From Symsagittifera roscoffensis (Eukaryota > Xenacoelomorpha > Acoela > Convolutidae), in contig NC_087068.1 in assembly GCF_963678635.1 (NCBI RefSeq), positions 57,707,896 through 57,771,895 of the forward strand: a stretch of 64,000 bases of DNA. Reading direction: 5' to 3'. Made by a program: the position numbers and the translations under genes. The notes below the pieces were generated by a model, which did no database searches, was not told the DNA's origin, and saw only the letters and a program-made list of their open reading frames with translations. This document shows positions 30,105 to 43,100 of this stretch, piece by piece (position 1 is the first letter of the stretch; the number at the start of each line of letters is the position of its first letter).

Positions 30105-30876
30105 TAATGGTACTGTTAAAAAGATCTTTTTTGTTCAAGGTCCTTTTTGAAATTCGGTAGTCGACTTTTACTCTTGTTTGAATGTCGCTTCAAAGTCTTT
30201 CGCCACTTGAAGGCAAACCTGAGTGATTTATGATGTTTGAGTTCATGCTCAATGTCTATTTTAACTTACCGTCAATATAACATAAAATTAGGCTTGATAG
30301 GTCATTACATGAAATATTGTTTACCGTTTTAGTATATTGACAAAGTCATAACTAAGAAAAGTCCTCAACCAATTAACTTTCATCAATCAACTATACGAAC
30401 TCAGCTTACATTGCATTTATCACCTTACGTACTAAGTTTTGCAAATTAGAGCAAAAAACCGCGAAATAATTGCAATCAGTTTAAAAACTGCTTTTTACGA
30501 AGAAACATTTTGTGAGTGAGCAGCATAGTAAAAAGTACATTTATGATAGAAGGGTATCATAACTAGAAAGTGCTAGGTAAATAAGACGACAGGACATTAA
30601 GTCGAAATGTCAATAAGACGACAAATGAGAGTACAAATATTTAAAAGGAACTGAACTGATCGAATGTAAGCGAATTATATTTTGCAGAAATATAATTCAA
30701 AAATTAACTTGGCTTAAAAGATTGTTGAACAAATGGCGTTTTTACTATGGGTTTTTAGCATTGGTTCTGCTATAGTACTGGTCCATAAATACATGCTAGT
30801 TTGTGCGTGAGACCCATCTATCATAAGTCTACTATGTACTTAAAATAGCTCTCAGCGGTGACAAGAAGACAGCCTG
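30105..30876. other. Flank between the Ty3/gypsy element and the DRAM-like gene
   Basis: AT-rich sequence without an ORF. It should hold the promoter and 5' UTR of the gene starting at 30877, but no core promoter motif can be singled out. Confidence 0.35.
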
Positions 30877-31100
30877 ATGGTGACTAGACTAGCAAAAGGA
30901 ATCGCTTGGCTTCCATTTGCAAATCTACTTCTGCTCACGATAACACTGGCAGTGTCCTATTCCATCTCCAAGTCACGTGGTCTCATCCTAACACCTCTCC
31001 CCTTCATAAGTGACACTGGCACTTTTCCGCCCGCCAGTTGCTGGTTCACTTTCCTCCTTAACGCCACAGCATACAGTGTGGCTTGCACTGGAGTTGTCAG
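30877..31100 (+). CDS. DRAM-like exon 1
   Basis: It starts at ATG 30877 and encodes helix 1, the SDTGTFPP hallmark loop and helix 2. The donor AG|GTGAATG leaves phase 2. Confidence 0.85.
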
Positions 31101-34100
31101 GTGAATGATCCGGCTTCGAAATTCTATGGGCTCTTGTTAGGGTTATAACTTTTGTAATTTTTGAATACAGATCACAGATTTATAACACTCCGAGCGAGCT
31201 TGTGCGCTTTGTGTTACACCTTGCGGCCAATTTTTTTTCCATCGCAAGTGTAGGCTCGTTGATTCTAATGCAAATTCGGCAAGCTAAGAATTTGACTTGG
31301 AATTGCATGCATCATACTAAAACTAATTAGCAGTGCGTAACTTGGTATTCACTAATAATTAATTTAATTAGTAAAGCTAACAAATGGTCGACACCAAAAT
31401 AGTTTGAACCTTCAAAGATGTAGTCCCTCCTGTGGCTGAAATGGAGGGATTGCATTGGATGGATACTGAAGATGATTCGACCCGGGCATGCAAAAACCCA
31501 GACCCCTCGAACCCCCCTGTTCCAAATGATATCTGTTTTCGGAAGTGCAAATCGCCCTATTGAACCCAGCAAATAGCGGTTGAAATTGGGCCAACATTTA
31601 GTATGTTACAGACCCAGTTGAGGGAAGCTTAAATTTAGAACCCCACACTCCCTGAATCCCTACTTCCGACGTTATGCCCTAAGTAATTATTCCCCACCTC
31701 GACTTCCGGAAAAGTACATCAATCATGTGTTGGAATTTGCAACAAAACCGGCGGTTGGACCGAAAGTTACTAGCACTTATGAAAAACACCCCTTAGACAG
31801 GAAATGGACAATTTACGACAAATAACAAGTGAGATAAGATGAATTTTGTTGCGACAATAGACGCTAGATATGAAGCCCAAGAAAGAGAAACTTGTGATTA
31901 AAATTCTTCCGGCGACTCTTTTCGGTGTTAATAGCCCTTGCCGGGAAAAGTGATACTGGACGTTAGAAAGGAATGGACTTGGGATGTACTAATGGGATAT
32001 GGATAAAACTTGGTAGGTAGAACCCCCGTGGGACTTTACCCAAAATATGGAAGATTGACCCCAGGGTGACCTTAAAATGATGTTTTGGTGTTTAGGATCA
32101 CATTGCATGGCAAATCCCGTAATGAACACTGGAAATTGGCATTTCTCACAGCCCTATTCCTGGAAAAGTAGATTAGAACACCTAATGTATAATTTGGAGG
32201 AAACTTTTTTAATTGGGAAAGGATGCAGAAGATAAATTGGAATAGCTCTCGAAAATTTTGGCAACCATTGGATTGAACTTAGCTGCGATAATTTAGCTAT
32301 TAATAGTTTTTTTTAACTAGACCAACTAAAAGTAGTTCCAGAGAAAATTGGCACAAATGTGAGTGCAGAACGGGGGAAACTAAGTCTTCTGAATAATATA
32401 AATGGATGGGTTATTTAATAAGCTCCCCAGAGGTTTCATTTTGGCGTAATTGGACCACCACTAGACGAACTACCTGCCCTGATAGCTAGAAGATCGGAAT
32501 TGAAATAGAGTATAGATATGAAATTCTGATGCTTAAGAAGAAGAGAAAGAACCTCTTCCTAGCCTTGGGAGGCAGTATTTCCAACGGGTTAAAAGAATAA
32601 AGTCCCTGGGAGGCTTTTTAATTACACTTGGATCGTTGGTTTTCAAAGTTAATGAGACCATTTAAGCAAATTAGAGAAGAGTCGGTCTGCAAGTGCAACG
32701 CTAATGCTGAAGGTGAGGCTAATTGATTTTTACAGGTAGTTATTTAAAAGTGAAGATAGGTAAGATGACAAGTTTGTCAGTGAACGAGTGATTGTTTATT
32801 TGGGCTCTCTCGGGAGAGCGTGCCGGTAGGTTCATTTGCAATTTTGTGATTGTTTAAAATTCGCGGGCCCTTTTCTTTTTATTAGAATACTAGATTATAT
32901 TCCGCTTTAGAGACCTCTATCTGAAATTAGTTATTATTGAAAATTGTTGCTGATGCGGACGATACAGTTTTTGGAGTAGCGAAATAAGGGGCATGCAATT
33001 TTTTTTTGTTAAAAGATACTTGCCACCAACTCAACCCTTTCGGGACTGTAGATAGAAATTTATCTCGGTTGTCCCACTGAATTCACTACACAAGGGACCA
33101 CTTGCGCTGCAATTAAGTGAAAGAGAACAGTCCTGGAGAAATAATTATCCTTATTCTACAGCCAGCCGCTTAATTGAATGCAAATTTTGTCAAAATAATG
33201 AGGGATAGTTTTATACATCATTGAAAATTTTAAAATTTTCATATGAGAAGTTGGCAGCAGGGGCTAAATCTGAGTTTCAGCAATTACTTACTACTTAAAT
33301 CATTATAAAATTGTTTTGTCCTATTTCTGGATCACAGCAAGTTCGATGGCAATTGATTTTCATTTCACTTGCAAGAGCAAGTGTACTTTTGACGGTGAAC
33401 TAGACTTTTTCCCGTAAACGAACTTTCGCACAAATCTGTAAGAAACGATTTGTGCAGGCTGACATGCTCAGTTTCTTGAAAATTCAAATAAACCTTGTAG
33501 TAGTTTATTTTTCAAATACAATTTTTGAAACGATGTCAAAGTTGCTTTAGAGTTTCTGGTTTTCTTCTGAGTTTTCGGTTTTTCTTTTAATTGAAAATTA
33601 TGATATCTAGTTTGCCTTTTATCGTTTTTGTATTTTCTAGTGTTTAAGAGTCCATAAGAGCAGTGAAGGTTCTTATAAAGGTCTTAGTGATTTTTTTTTC
33701 AGAATAAGTTTTAAACCAGAAAAGCACTCATACATATTAATTTATTTATGAATGCACTTAGTTATATATGCATTTTTTGAGTTAATTTTAAATTAACCTG
33801 CTATAATTAGGGTAAACTGCAATCTTTATTTACGGAAGCGGAATTGGCGCAAAAATTATGGTCGATTTGCAATTTCCAACGTGGATTCCAATTTTCAAAT
33901 TTAAAGGAATAAGTTTTAATTATTTATCCACTTTTCTCAAGGAAATTTTTTGATTATCGTTTCAGAAATTGTAGTTGCAGTCTGAGTTACGACTGAAACG
34001 GGAAAGCATTGATGTGATACTTAACTTTACCTCGAACGGCATGATAGGTTAATTACCCGATTTTAATTGGCAAAATCGCACACCCGAGAACAAATTCGCC

Positions 34101-37100
34101 GGCTATTTCGTTTTCGGAATGAAAAAAATAATTCTGAGGAGATCAGATCTTTCAGATCTCAATTAGTTTGCGTAGGATAGTCTTCTTCAAAGAAGTAATC
34201 ATAATTATATGTAAAAATTAATTCGGATTGCACTAAAAATTCGGAATTAATGTTTTCGGTGTCAAAGAAAATCAATATAATCTGAGTCTTTGCTTTTCAA
34301 TTATTATATTGACGCTGATGCGGCAAAAACTCTTCAAGGCGGGGGTTGGATTCCTGCCAAGTCTAAATTTTTTTTTCTCATTTCACTTTTTAACCTTTTA
34401 TAGAGCTACATTTCAGTTTTATCGCTTGTGTTTGCGAATTACAGCTACGCATCTGTGTCTTATGATGTTATGATGAAAACGAAGATAGTGATTATGAGGC
34501 TCTTTTTTCTGCACCGTCACCTCACATAAGCATCACTTTTGTGTTGCAACGAGGGGTTTTAACAGGTTTAGTACGTTGACTAAATATGTTTGTCATAGCT
34601 TAATATGTCCTGTATGCCAATTTTTGTAACAACAGGACATGAACAAAAAGGTAGATTGTAAAAATTCGCAGGTGGGGGGGGGGTGAGGAAAGCTGATGAT
34701 GATTATGATAACGATGATACGGTGTTTGGCCAAAACAAGGCCTTTTTATTGCTCTGGGAGAGCTCGGAAAATCAATTTGTTCGACCAAAAAAAATCGAGA
34801 AAATACTAGATCCCCCCTGATGGTGTTAAACGTGTGATGATTGGCGTGTTTTGTATGTACACTTGTAGGTATCTGCAGACGAAGGAGTACATGGGGGCGG
34901 AGTGTGTGTGTCTGAGGATGTGTAACTTCGTCTGTCTCCTCCTAGTCCTCACCGCCAGTCTCACTCTCTCCATGGTAGCCTCTTTCCAGGAGACCGTTGA
35001 CGAGGATGTTCACGCCACAGCCGCAATGGTCGCATTCTGGTAAATATAGCAGCTCTTTTGCAGTTTCCCACCCCTTTGTGAAATTACAACATAAAAACTG
35101 TTCATGCGGTGATCTGCATGTTAGAAAAATTGTAAGAACTTGTTCACACTGGCACGTTTTATTGCAAATTAGAACATCAAAAATCATTTTGTAATAGTGT
35201 TCCGTAGATTGATCTTCGGAAAAAAGCAAAGTGGGGGGGGGGGGGGGCTAGAAGAAAGTTAACATATCTAATGACAAATAGATCTCCTTTTCGGTCATCG
35301 AATCATAACAAAGTTAATAATCACATCTGTAAACTATTTTCCTTGTAGCTACAAGTGGTTTTGATTTACTGTAATTTGTATGCTTACTAGCCCTGATTTT
35401 AATTTTGTTTTGCCCAAAAGCTTTCTTCGGCCGAAGTGGTCTCGGCTTATATTTTATTGACTTAATGACTGACCAATTTTGCCCCCCCCCCCCCCCGGAA
35501 ACAAAGCGGTAAACGTGTTAAAAGCTGAAAACGAAAAATTATAGCTTAAGTTTTTCATGGCAACAATTGATAACTCAACGGGAGTTAATGCAGTGATTTT
35601 TTTTTGGCTTTGCTGCCGTTCGATAAATGTTTCTGAATATTTTTCTTACGTAGGCGTTTTTTTTGCTGGTTGTGTTTTCCTCAAATTGAAAATCGTTCGA
35701 GACAAAATTTTAAAAAATTGTCATTGAATTTTTTTCATTTTTTTTCCACATAGTGCCTTTAGTTTTAATTTTGTCTGCTAGCTTGCAATGCTTTTGCCTC
35801 GTATCGCAAGTGGAGTGAGGCTCTGCTTCGCCTTTGTGTCATACAAATTGTTGATGTTTCGGACTCGTTGTAAAACTTATGATATTTTTAATGTTTTTCG
35901 TTTTTGAAGTTTTGATAATTTTTCCTCCCTCTTGATCTTTGTTTTTGTTGTCTTGCCCAATAGAGAACAGAAATAAATCAGATTTACAGGGTGTTTTCAA
36001 ATCAAATTTTTTAAAAAATCTCTCACTTTACAAGTACTTAGGCTTTTGAAGTGACTTTGTTTGCAGCAGGCAGCAAAAGTTTGACGAGTCTGATGATATA
36101 TTTCATTAAGTTGGATTAATTTTTGCTAACGAATGTTTTCTAGGTTTATTGAATTGATCAGATTTGTGGGTATAACTTTGGTTTGAAATTCCGCAAAATA
36201 ATTTGCACCTTGAAACTTCTGGTAAAAATTCAAACTATTTTTTCCCCTCTGTTTTAAATCAAAAGCTAACCGAATTTGAAATATGTGAATTTGAACATTT
36301 CGTTTGAATTCTGTTTTATCCGTTTTTTTTATATCAGTGCTATAAAAGCTTGATAGCTCAAAACTCAATAAAACGCAAAAACACGCGTGAACAAAAAAAC
36401 CTATCCAGCTAAATTAATTGAATCTTCAGAATTCGGCAAGTTTTGCCGTTAACTGTGAAAAATCTCTTCAATAGCCCAAAAGTTTGTGAAAAGAAAAAAT
36501 TTATGAAAAACTTGTTATGAAACACCCTGTAGTTATTTTGTAAATATTTTATGGATTTTCAGACATATTATATCTCGGGGCTGTGTTCTGACTTGGTTGG
36601 TATTTTGACAATGAACCACGTGTGGGGTAGATTGTTTTTCTCGATTTGGACGAACTCTAAATTACTTTTCCACCCTAACTGGAAAAAAAATTTTTCCTCA
36701 TCACAAGTGCTCATTTTCAGTATATGTGTATTGTTGATGGGTTTCCTATGTATGTGTTCTATCCGTTATTGATGGCGGGTGCATAGAAAACAGTAAGAGC
36801 TTATGGCGCAACATATAAGACTCAGTAGTTTGCAGGGTTGAATTCAGTATGGTGGCAATTTTTTTCATTCTTCATAGTTTATTACATGATTTTTGCGATT
36901 TTGTAATTTATCAATGATCGTTGTGAAGACTCGTGTATAGGTCTTAATGATTTTTTTTCAGAAAAAAGTCTCGAAATTTGCTCCTGTCCAAATTTGGTTT
37001 TTTTCTGTCCAATTTTTAATTTCCTCTCAAGTTCGATTCATTCTTTTATTAAAGGGAAGGCAAATTCCACTATTCCGCTATATTTCAGCAAAAATTAAAT

Positions 37101-40100
37101 GTTGCAATGCAAATGTAGAATAAAACAAGAGTATAGATGCATATAAAATAAGCACAGTTGGCCAAGCGGACTAAGACAAAGTAAGCTAACGCCGATTATA
37201 TGTGTGAAACAACAGTTGACGTAGGTTCGAGTCCCCCACCTGCCCATGTATTAATATACTAAAAACGGGGGTTACTTCCTATTTTAACTGTTTTTTGGTT
37301 CTAATTCGGTTCAGCCTTGATTAAGGTTGACCGCCAAAAAGAGCAATTTGTCTCAAGGACATTACCGACCGGTTCTTGTGGCTAGCTTGCGCCGATTTGT
37401 ACCAAAAACTGACAGATGCTAAAAATGTTGTATGATGTCCTGATCAATAGAAAAATACCGAAATTTATCTATTGCTTGAATTATTTACCGATAAATATCT
37501 CATATTAATTTACGAACTTGGATTCAATTATTTTCGTTTGGAGATTAGCGAGCATATTTTGGCGCCCCACAAGGGACATTTATTTTTATTAACAAGAGAC
37601 AGACGAAGAGCCCGCTCGCCGCCCCCTGTTATTGACCACTACTCCACCTCTGCAGACCCATCCAACAGACGGGACAGAAGCACTTCGAAGGGGGCATATC
37701 TCGGCTGTGCGGGGTCAAGGGAGATTTGAGGAAGAAATACAAGGCTTCCACCCATCCTCTTTCGGGCACTGTGTCAGACGGGGAGGCTGCTTACTCTCCC
37801 GTTAGATCTCTAAGTTCTTCCCATCCCAAAAGTCCACTCAAGACAGCTCTGCAGTTTTGGACACTTCTGCTAAATTTGAGAATTGTAGTATACACACGAA
37901 ACCTTTTTTTTTCACGACGTTGGATTCGAGTGACAGTATTCTTAATTCTTAATGACAGTATCCTGAGTGACACTATTTAGAGTTTAGAGTGAACTAATGA
38001 GATACAAACAGGTATTCTGACTGTCGACTGTCGAGTGCCCTGTCAACTGCAGACGTTTTGTGTGAGTTTGAGAAGTGATTGCTGGACAATTTCTCTGCGG
38101 CTGACCAAAAACAAAGAAAATCTGACAACCCGAAACTGGTGATCGCCCAATCTCCAAAACTGTAAGAAGTTTCCAAAACTTTTAAAACTCCAATTGTGCT
38201 ATAAATTTAAATACGATGTCATTTATGATAGAAATTTTCCCGCAAGCTAGCCCCCGGTAATTTTCTCGATACCCAAAAAATTTTGGACAGTTCCGTTGAA
38301 CTGAAATATTCTACAGTCGGTACATAGACAAACTGACTTGACATTTTTCTCGATACCAAAAATTTTTGGATATATGTGAACGGACTATTAATCAGTGAAA
38401 TCGGAACATAGACAAGAGGTACTGGACTAGTTTTTTGGATTGGTTTATGTCTCGAACCTGCTGACCAAAATTTTCTGAAAAATTTTGTATAAAAAGTAAA
38501 AAAATTGCCAAAAAATCCTCAAAACGTCTCCAGAATTCAGCGAAACTGTGCTGTAAGATGACACCAACCTTATGTTAAGTGGTCTGGTAGCGAAACATCA
38601 GGCAAATTAAGTTGAGTTTTTTCATCCTCAGGTTTCTTCCGCGTGTGTTGTTGGAACTTAACCAATTTGCCTGATCCCCCACCCACCATTGGTGAAACTG
38701 AAAGCCAGTTCGCTTCGAGTAAAACAAAGCCGTTTCAGCCCGTCAGATTATTGACTTCGTTGCGTGACAGTAAAGTTAAGTGGTCAGGTACGGTGATATT
38801 AAGTGAGTTAAGTTGAATTCTTTCATCCTCAGGTTTACTCCGTGTGTGTTGTTGGAGTTCAACCGACCTACTTAATTTTCCAACCCCATTGGTATTTAAG
38901 CGTAACGAAGCCGTCGCATAGGTCCCCTAAGTGTATGGTATTCATTCTAGGAGCTAGTTCTTTGGATCACGCGCTCCGAAAACTTCCCTCTCCGTCCCAG
39001 AAGCGCGTCAAAGATACTTGCTTTACGAAGCCAGGTTTAAGTTTGAACTTTAACGCTAGGGACTCTCAGAAAACGATACAGTACTACCTTCATCACTACT
39101 TGTCGCACCGTAACGACCTTGTAATTTGGCACGACGCCATTAATAACTCGATAAGTAGGCACCGCAGCAACAATAACCGCAAGCTGAGTAGTGAGCAACT
39201 TGTCAATTTGTTATTAAGGTATAGGACAAACATTTGTGCGATCGTATACTGTAGACGGAACGGAACCGAGGATATAGAGGAAAGTTTAGGTTCAACAGGT
39301 ATTCTCGTTCTCAACGTCGTTAAAGACTTTATCTCTAAGCGTAAGGCTAAGGACCAGGTACTAATTGAGAAGTACAAAGAGCTTCACCAGCCTCCTTCCC
39401 TTGAGTTAAAGACTCTCCTCCTTCTAAGGCGTTATAGCGCTAATCTTAACATCCTTAAGACACGTAAGAAGCGAAACCGCTTACCCCTCAAAGCTCGGAA
39501 AGCTATAAGAAATAGGCTTCAGGTAGAAGCTTTGAGACGTCAAGTTCCCCCGTCTTGTAAGCTAATGTTGATTTACTAATGCAAATTTGATTACGTACCA
39601 AAACAGTATCTCAATTTTTTGATTGTTTTCTATAAGTGAGCATCCGTAGAATATTGTCAATTTGTGAAAAACATGGACGAAAAATTCCAAAGTAAGATAC
39701 GCAAGTTATTCGAAACCCGTCTAAATCTAGAAAATGAGCTGCTTAAAGGTCACTCATTATTACTTGAGTACATTGAGAATAATAGTCGCACTACAAAAAT
39801 TGATAATGCTGTTTACAAATGTAAAATTGCGTTGGAAAAAGCTGTCGACGTCAATGAGCAATTAATTAGGTTAGCGGGAAAAACGGAAAATCCTGAAAAA
39901 ATTATTGCTCAGCAAGACCTTTGGCTTAAGAAAGTAACCGAAATGAACGATAAAGTAATGCACGAAGCTCAGAGTTACAAGATGAGCCTTGAACCTTCGT
40001 CATTTCCAGCAGCCGGCATTACAGGGAGCAAGGGATCTTTACAACAAACTAGGTCTGAGACATCCTCACACTCGCACAAAACAAGTGATTCAGCAGCACG

Positions 40101-43100
40101 AGTATCTGAAAACAGGTCTAAGGTCTCTAATAAGTCTAAGGATAGTAGAAAGCTTGACTCACATAAGTCTGATAAATCTGCTTCCACTCGTCATACGTCG
40201 ACTGTTCGCACTATGTCATCAAGTGAGAAACGGCATGAGTTAGCTTTAGTAAAACGACGCCATGAGGAGCTGGAAAGGCAGTATCAAGGCACCTCCCGAC
40301 GTTGCTAGTGCGCCAGGTTTGCAGGCCTTCACTCATGTACCCATTTCGTCAGGACCGACGACTTCCGCCCTCCTTGCTAATGCAATTCACACCAGTAATA
40401 GTCATAACCATGAGCACACAGCATTTAGTGACCCTGGAATCCATAGTTATGGACATCGGGCTATGCCTCAATTTGGCAGTGCAAGCCGTTTGCCATTGCA
40501 AGCTTCTGTTTCATTCCCAGCCTCTGTTCCATTCCCAGTTAACAATATGCATTCTAGTGCACACGTGTCACCACCGTCTGCTGTTCCTTTACAGACCATG
40601 AGTTCAAACATAACTAATGGTAGTTTTGCCATCGCACAACCGGAGTCATTACCTGTCCCAATGTTACCGGCCCAACCAGGTTCTGGTTTTGTTTCTTTGT
40701 CGCCTGCATTTGCTGGTGGTGGCTTCTCATCTTCTGGAGTAAACCCAACGCCGGTTTTCTTTTCGGCACCTAATTGCCATGCAGCGCCAGTCCAGACGCA
40801 ACATAATCTTCCCTTTGTTCCGCATACTGTGTCACCTAGTATCAACGATTACTACACAAGTGATGCAAACTTATGGCGATTGGCTGCTACAACTCCAATC
40901 GTCACGCCTGCTCAGTGTTGTAATGCTGGAAACATTTTTTCTAATGTGACAACTGTTGTCCCATCGTGTAGCACCGCCGCTCCTTATACTAGTGGTGGGA
41001 CTGTGTATTTTAATACTCCCCCAGTTCATCCACAACATGTTCCGCATTTCGTCAATCATACTAATACTGGTTATCAGCCAGTCAACGAAGACTACGCACC
41101 GTCTTCTGCTTATCCGAACCAAGGTTGTTCATCGGATCGACCTCTCTCCGCTCGTGAATTGGCGGAATTATTGATGCATAGCCGCAAAGATCATCTTCCT
41201 GAATGGAAGTTAGCCCAGTTTGACGGCAACCCGTTAAACTGGCACGAATGGTTTGGCCAGTTTAAGTCCACCGTTGATTCCGCTGTTCTCACCGATGATA
41301 CGAAACTGACATACTTAAAAACGCTCGTCACAGGCAAAGCAAAAACCGCAATTGCGGAGTTTAGTTATAGTGGCGTTATGTACAAGGATGCACTGGCCAC
41401 CTTGCAACGGAAGTTTGGGCAACCACATGCCATTGTTGGTGCGCATCTTGATAAGCTGAATACTTTTCCTCCACTTAAGATGCACAATTCGGAAAATGTC
41501 ATTAGTTTCTCCTCTGCAATATCTGGCCTCGTAGCAGTTTTTAAATCATTGTCTTTCAACGATGATCTAAAGAGTGTTAACCTGTTAAACCAAGCTGTTA
41601 GTAAACTTCCGCCTAACCTCAAGGAGGCTTGGTCAATGCATACTGTTAGACATAATTGGCAGCGACCAACACTCTTAGACTTTAACAACTGGTTGAAAGA
41701 AAAGGCCGAGGGGCATGAAAGATTACGTTTACTCAACTCTAGGGCAAAAAACGAGGAACCAGTTAAACCAAAAACAACCAAAGTTTTTGCAGCCAATAGC
41801 CAGGTAAGTAGTAAGGCTCAGAATAAGTCTAAGTTTCCGCCGTGTGTTTTGTGTAAGGGTAGTCATGCATTGTGGAATTGTGCTGTTTTTAAGGAAAAGA
41901 ATGCTACTCAGCGAGCAAAATACGTAGCTGAACAGAAACTTTGCTTCGCTTGTCTCAATGGCAATCATAGTTTCCGGCAATGTTCTAGAGCAAAAAAGTG
42001 CCCAAAGCCAGAGTGTGATAGCACACATAATGTCTTGCTCCATGGAGCCGAAAGAATTTTTCCTCGGAAGGAAAATTCAAATGTCTCGAATATGGCTGGA
42101 ACAAACAAATCCAAGGAGAATACAAACACTTCCACCCATGCCGCTGTTAGTGATGTACATGACATTGAATCTTCTAAAGGGTTGTTGCCAATTGCAACAC
42201 TTGGTGTATCCTCGGATGTAACCAGTCTCCTGACGTTGGTTCTTTGTGATAGTGCATCGACTCACTCCTGGGTGTCTTCGTCACTCGTAAACCGTCTCGG
42301 CTTAGTAGGGGAGCCCGTTAACTTGTCAATTAGTGGTTTCAATTCGACCACCGTTGTTGAGACTCAGAGGGTCAAGTTTACAGTTTCCTCCGAGCCGAAT
42401 AATAGTGATTTCGTATTTTCTCTCTGTGCATATGTTAAAGACAGTATTCGGATTGGTTCCGAATTAATCAATATTGCTGATTTGCAGAATAAATATCCAC
42501 AATTAGCACCTATTAAGCCCATTCAATATACTTATGAAGACGTTGAAGTTATTATCGGACAAGACTACTACCACGCCGTTAGACCCATTGAATTCATCTT
42601 GGGAGATGATAAAAACTCACCGTGTTCCGTTCGCCTACCGATAGGTTGGGTCTTAAGTGGTCCGTTGCCGCCGTCCGGTAATTCTACTTCTTCGTGTTTC
42701 AAGTGTGTTGTTGAAGATTCTTCTCTGACCGACCAGATAAAATCCTGGTACGAGTTGGAATCGTATGGTGCTTTCAAACAAGTCAATGCCCGTTCCGCCG
42801 CGGATAAACATGCTTTATCCATCCTCAATTCTGAAACCGTTCACAATGGCGAAAGATACATTGTGCCTATGCTTTGGATTAATAGTAATGTCAGTCTACC
42901 AAACAATTATTACTCGTCACTCGCCCAATTTAAATCATTGGAGAGAAGGTTAAGTAAAGACCCTGAGCTGCGCGAAAGATACGCAGAAACAATTAGAGAG
43001 GACATTAGGAAAGGCTATGTCGTTACCGTCGAACCGCATGATCCACGTAAGCGTTTCGATCGCGAGTGGTATCTTCCGCACCATCCCGTCGTAAATCCGA

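Larger units (their letters stand above)
11240..30108 (-). mobile_element. Complete 18.9-kb Ty3/gypsy-class env-bearing LTR element
   Basis: The element body is 11244-30104 on the minus strand. The LTRs are 410 bp each (5' LTR 29695-30104, 3' LTR 11244-11653), start TG and end CA in either reading, and appear identical. A 4-bp target duplication TAAT lies at 11240-11243 and 30105-30108. The gene order on the minus strand is: leader, 155-aa basic ORF, Gag-Pol, two small hydrophobic ORFs, a 378-codon ORF without ATG, an env-like ORF, a 601-aa ORF and a 1.6-kb 3' noncoding part. The protease-RT-RNaseH-integrase order and the intact long frames fit Ty3/gypsy (Metaviridae). The size is roughly two to three times that of a usual gypsy element. 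Identical LTRs and intact pol indicate recent insertion. Confidence 0.92.
31101..34868 (+). other. Intron 1 of the DRAM-like gene
   Basis: A 3.77-kb intron with acceptor ACACTTGTAG|G. It contains R1 copy C (33965-34125), a ten-G run near 34674 and a truncated hAT-MITE relative (34722-34819). No exon-like segment is seen in 31.1-33.9 kb. Confidence 0.6.

Noticed and set aside
31327-31597. Minus-strand ORFs in the first DRAM-like intron
   Set aside because: Overlapping short frames in one locally GC-richer patch with no domain; probably chance or an old repeat.
37472-37980. Short plus-strand ORFs in the BEL/Pao leader (Arg/Ser/Pro-rich)
   Set aside because: Start inside the LTR or lack a sensible start, cross the primer site and are not continuous with gag.
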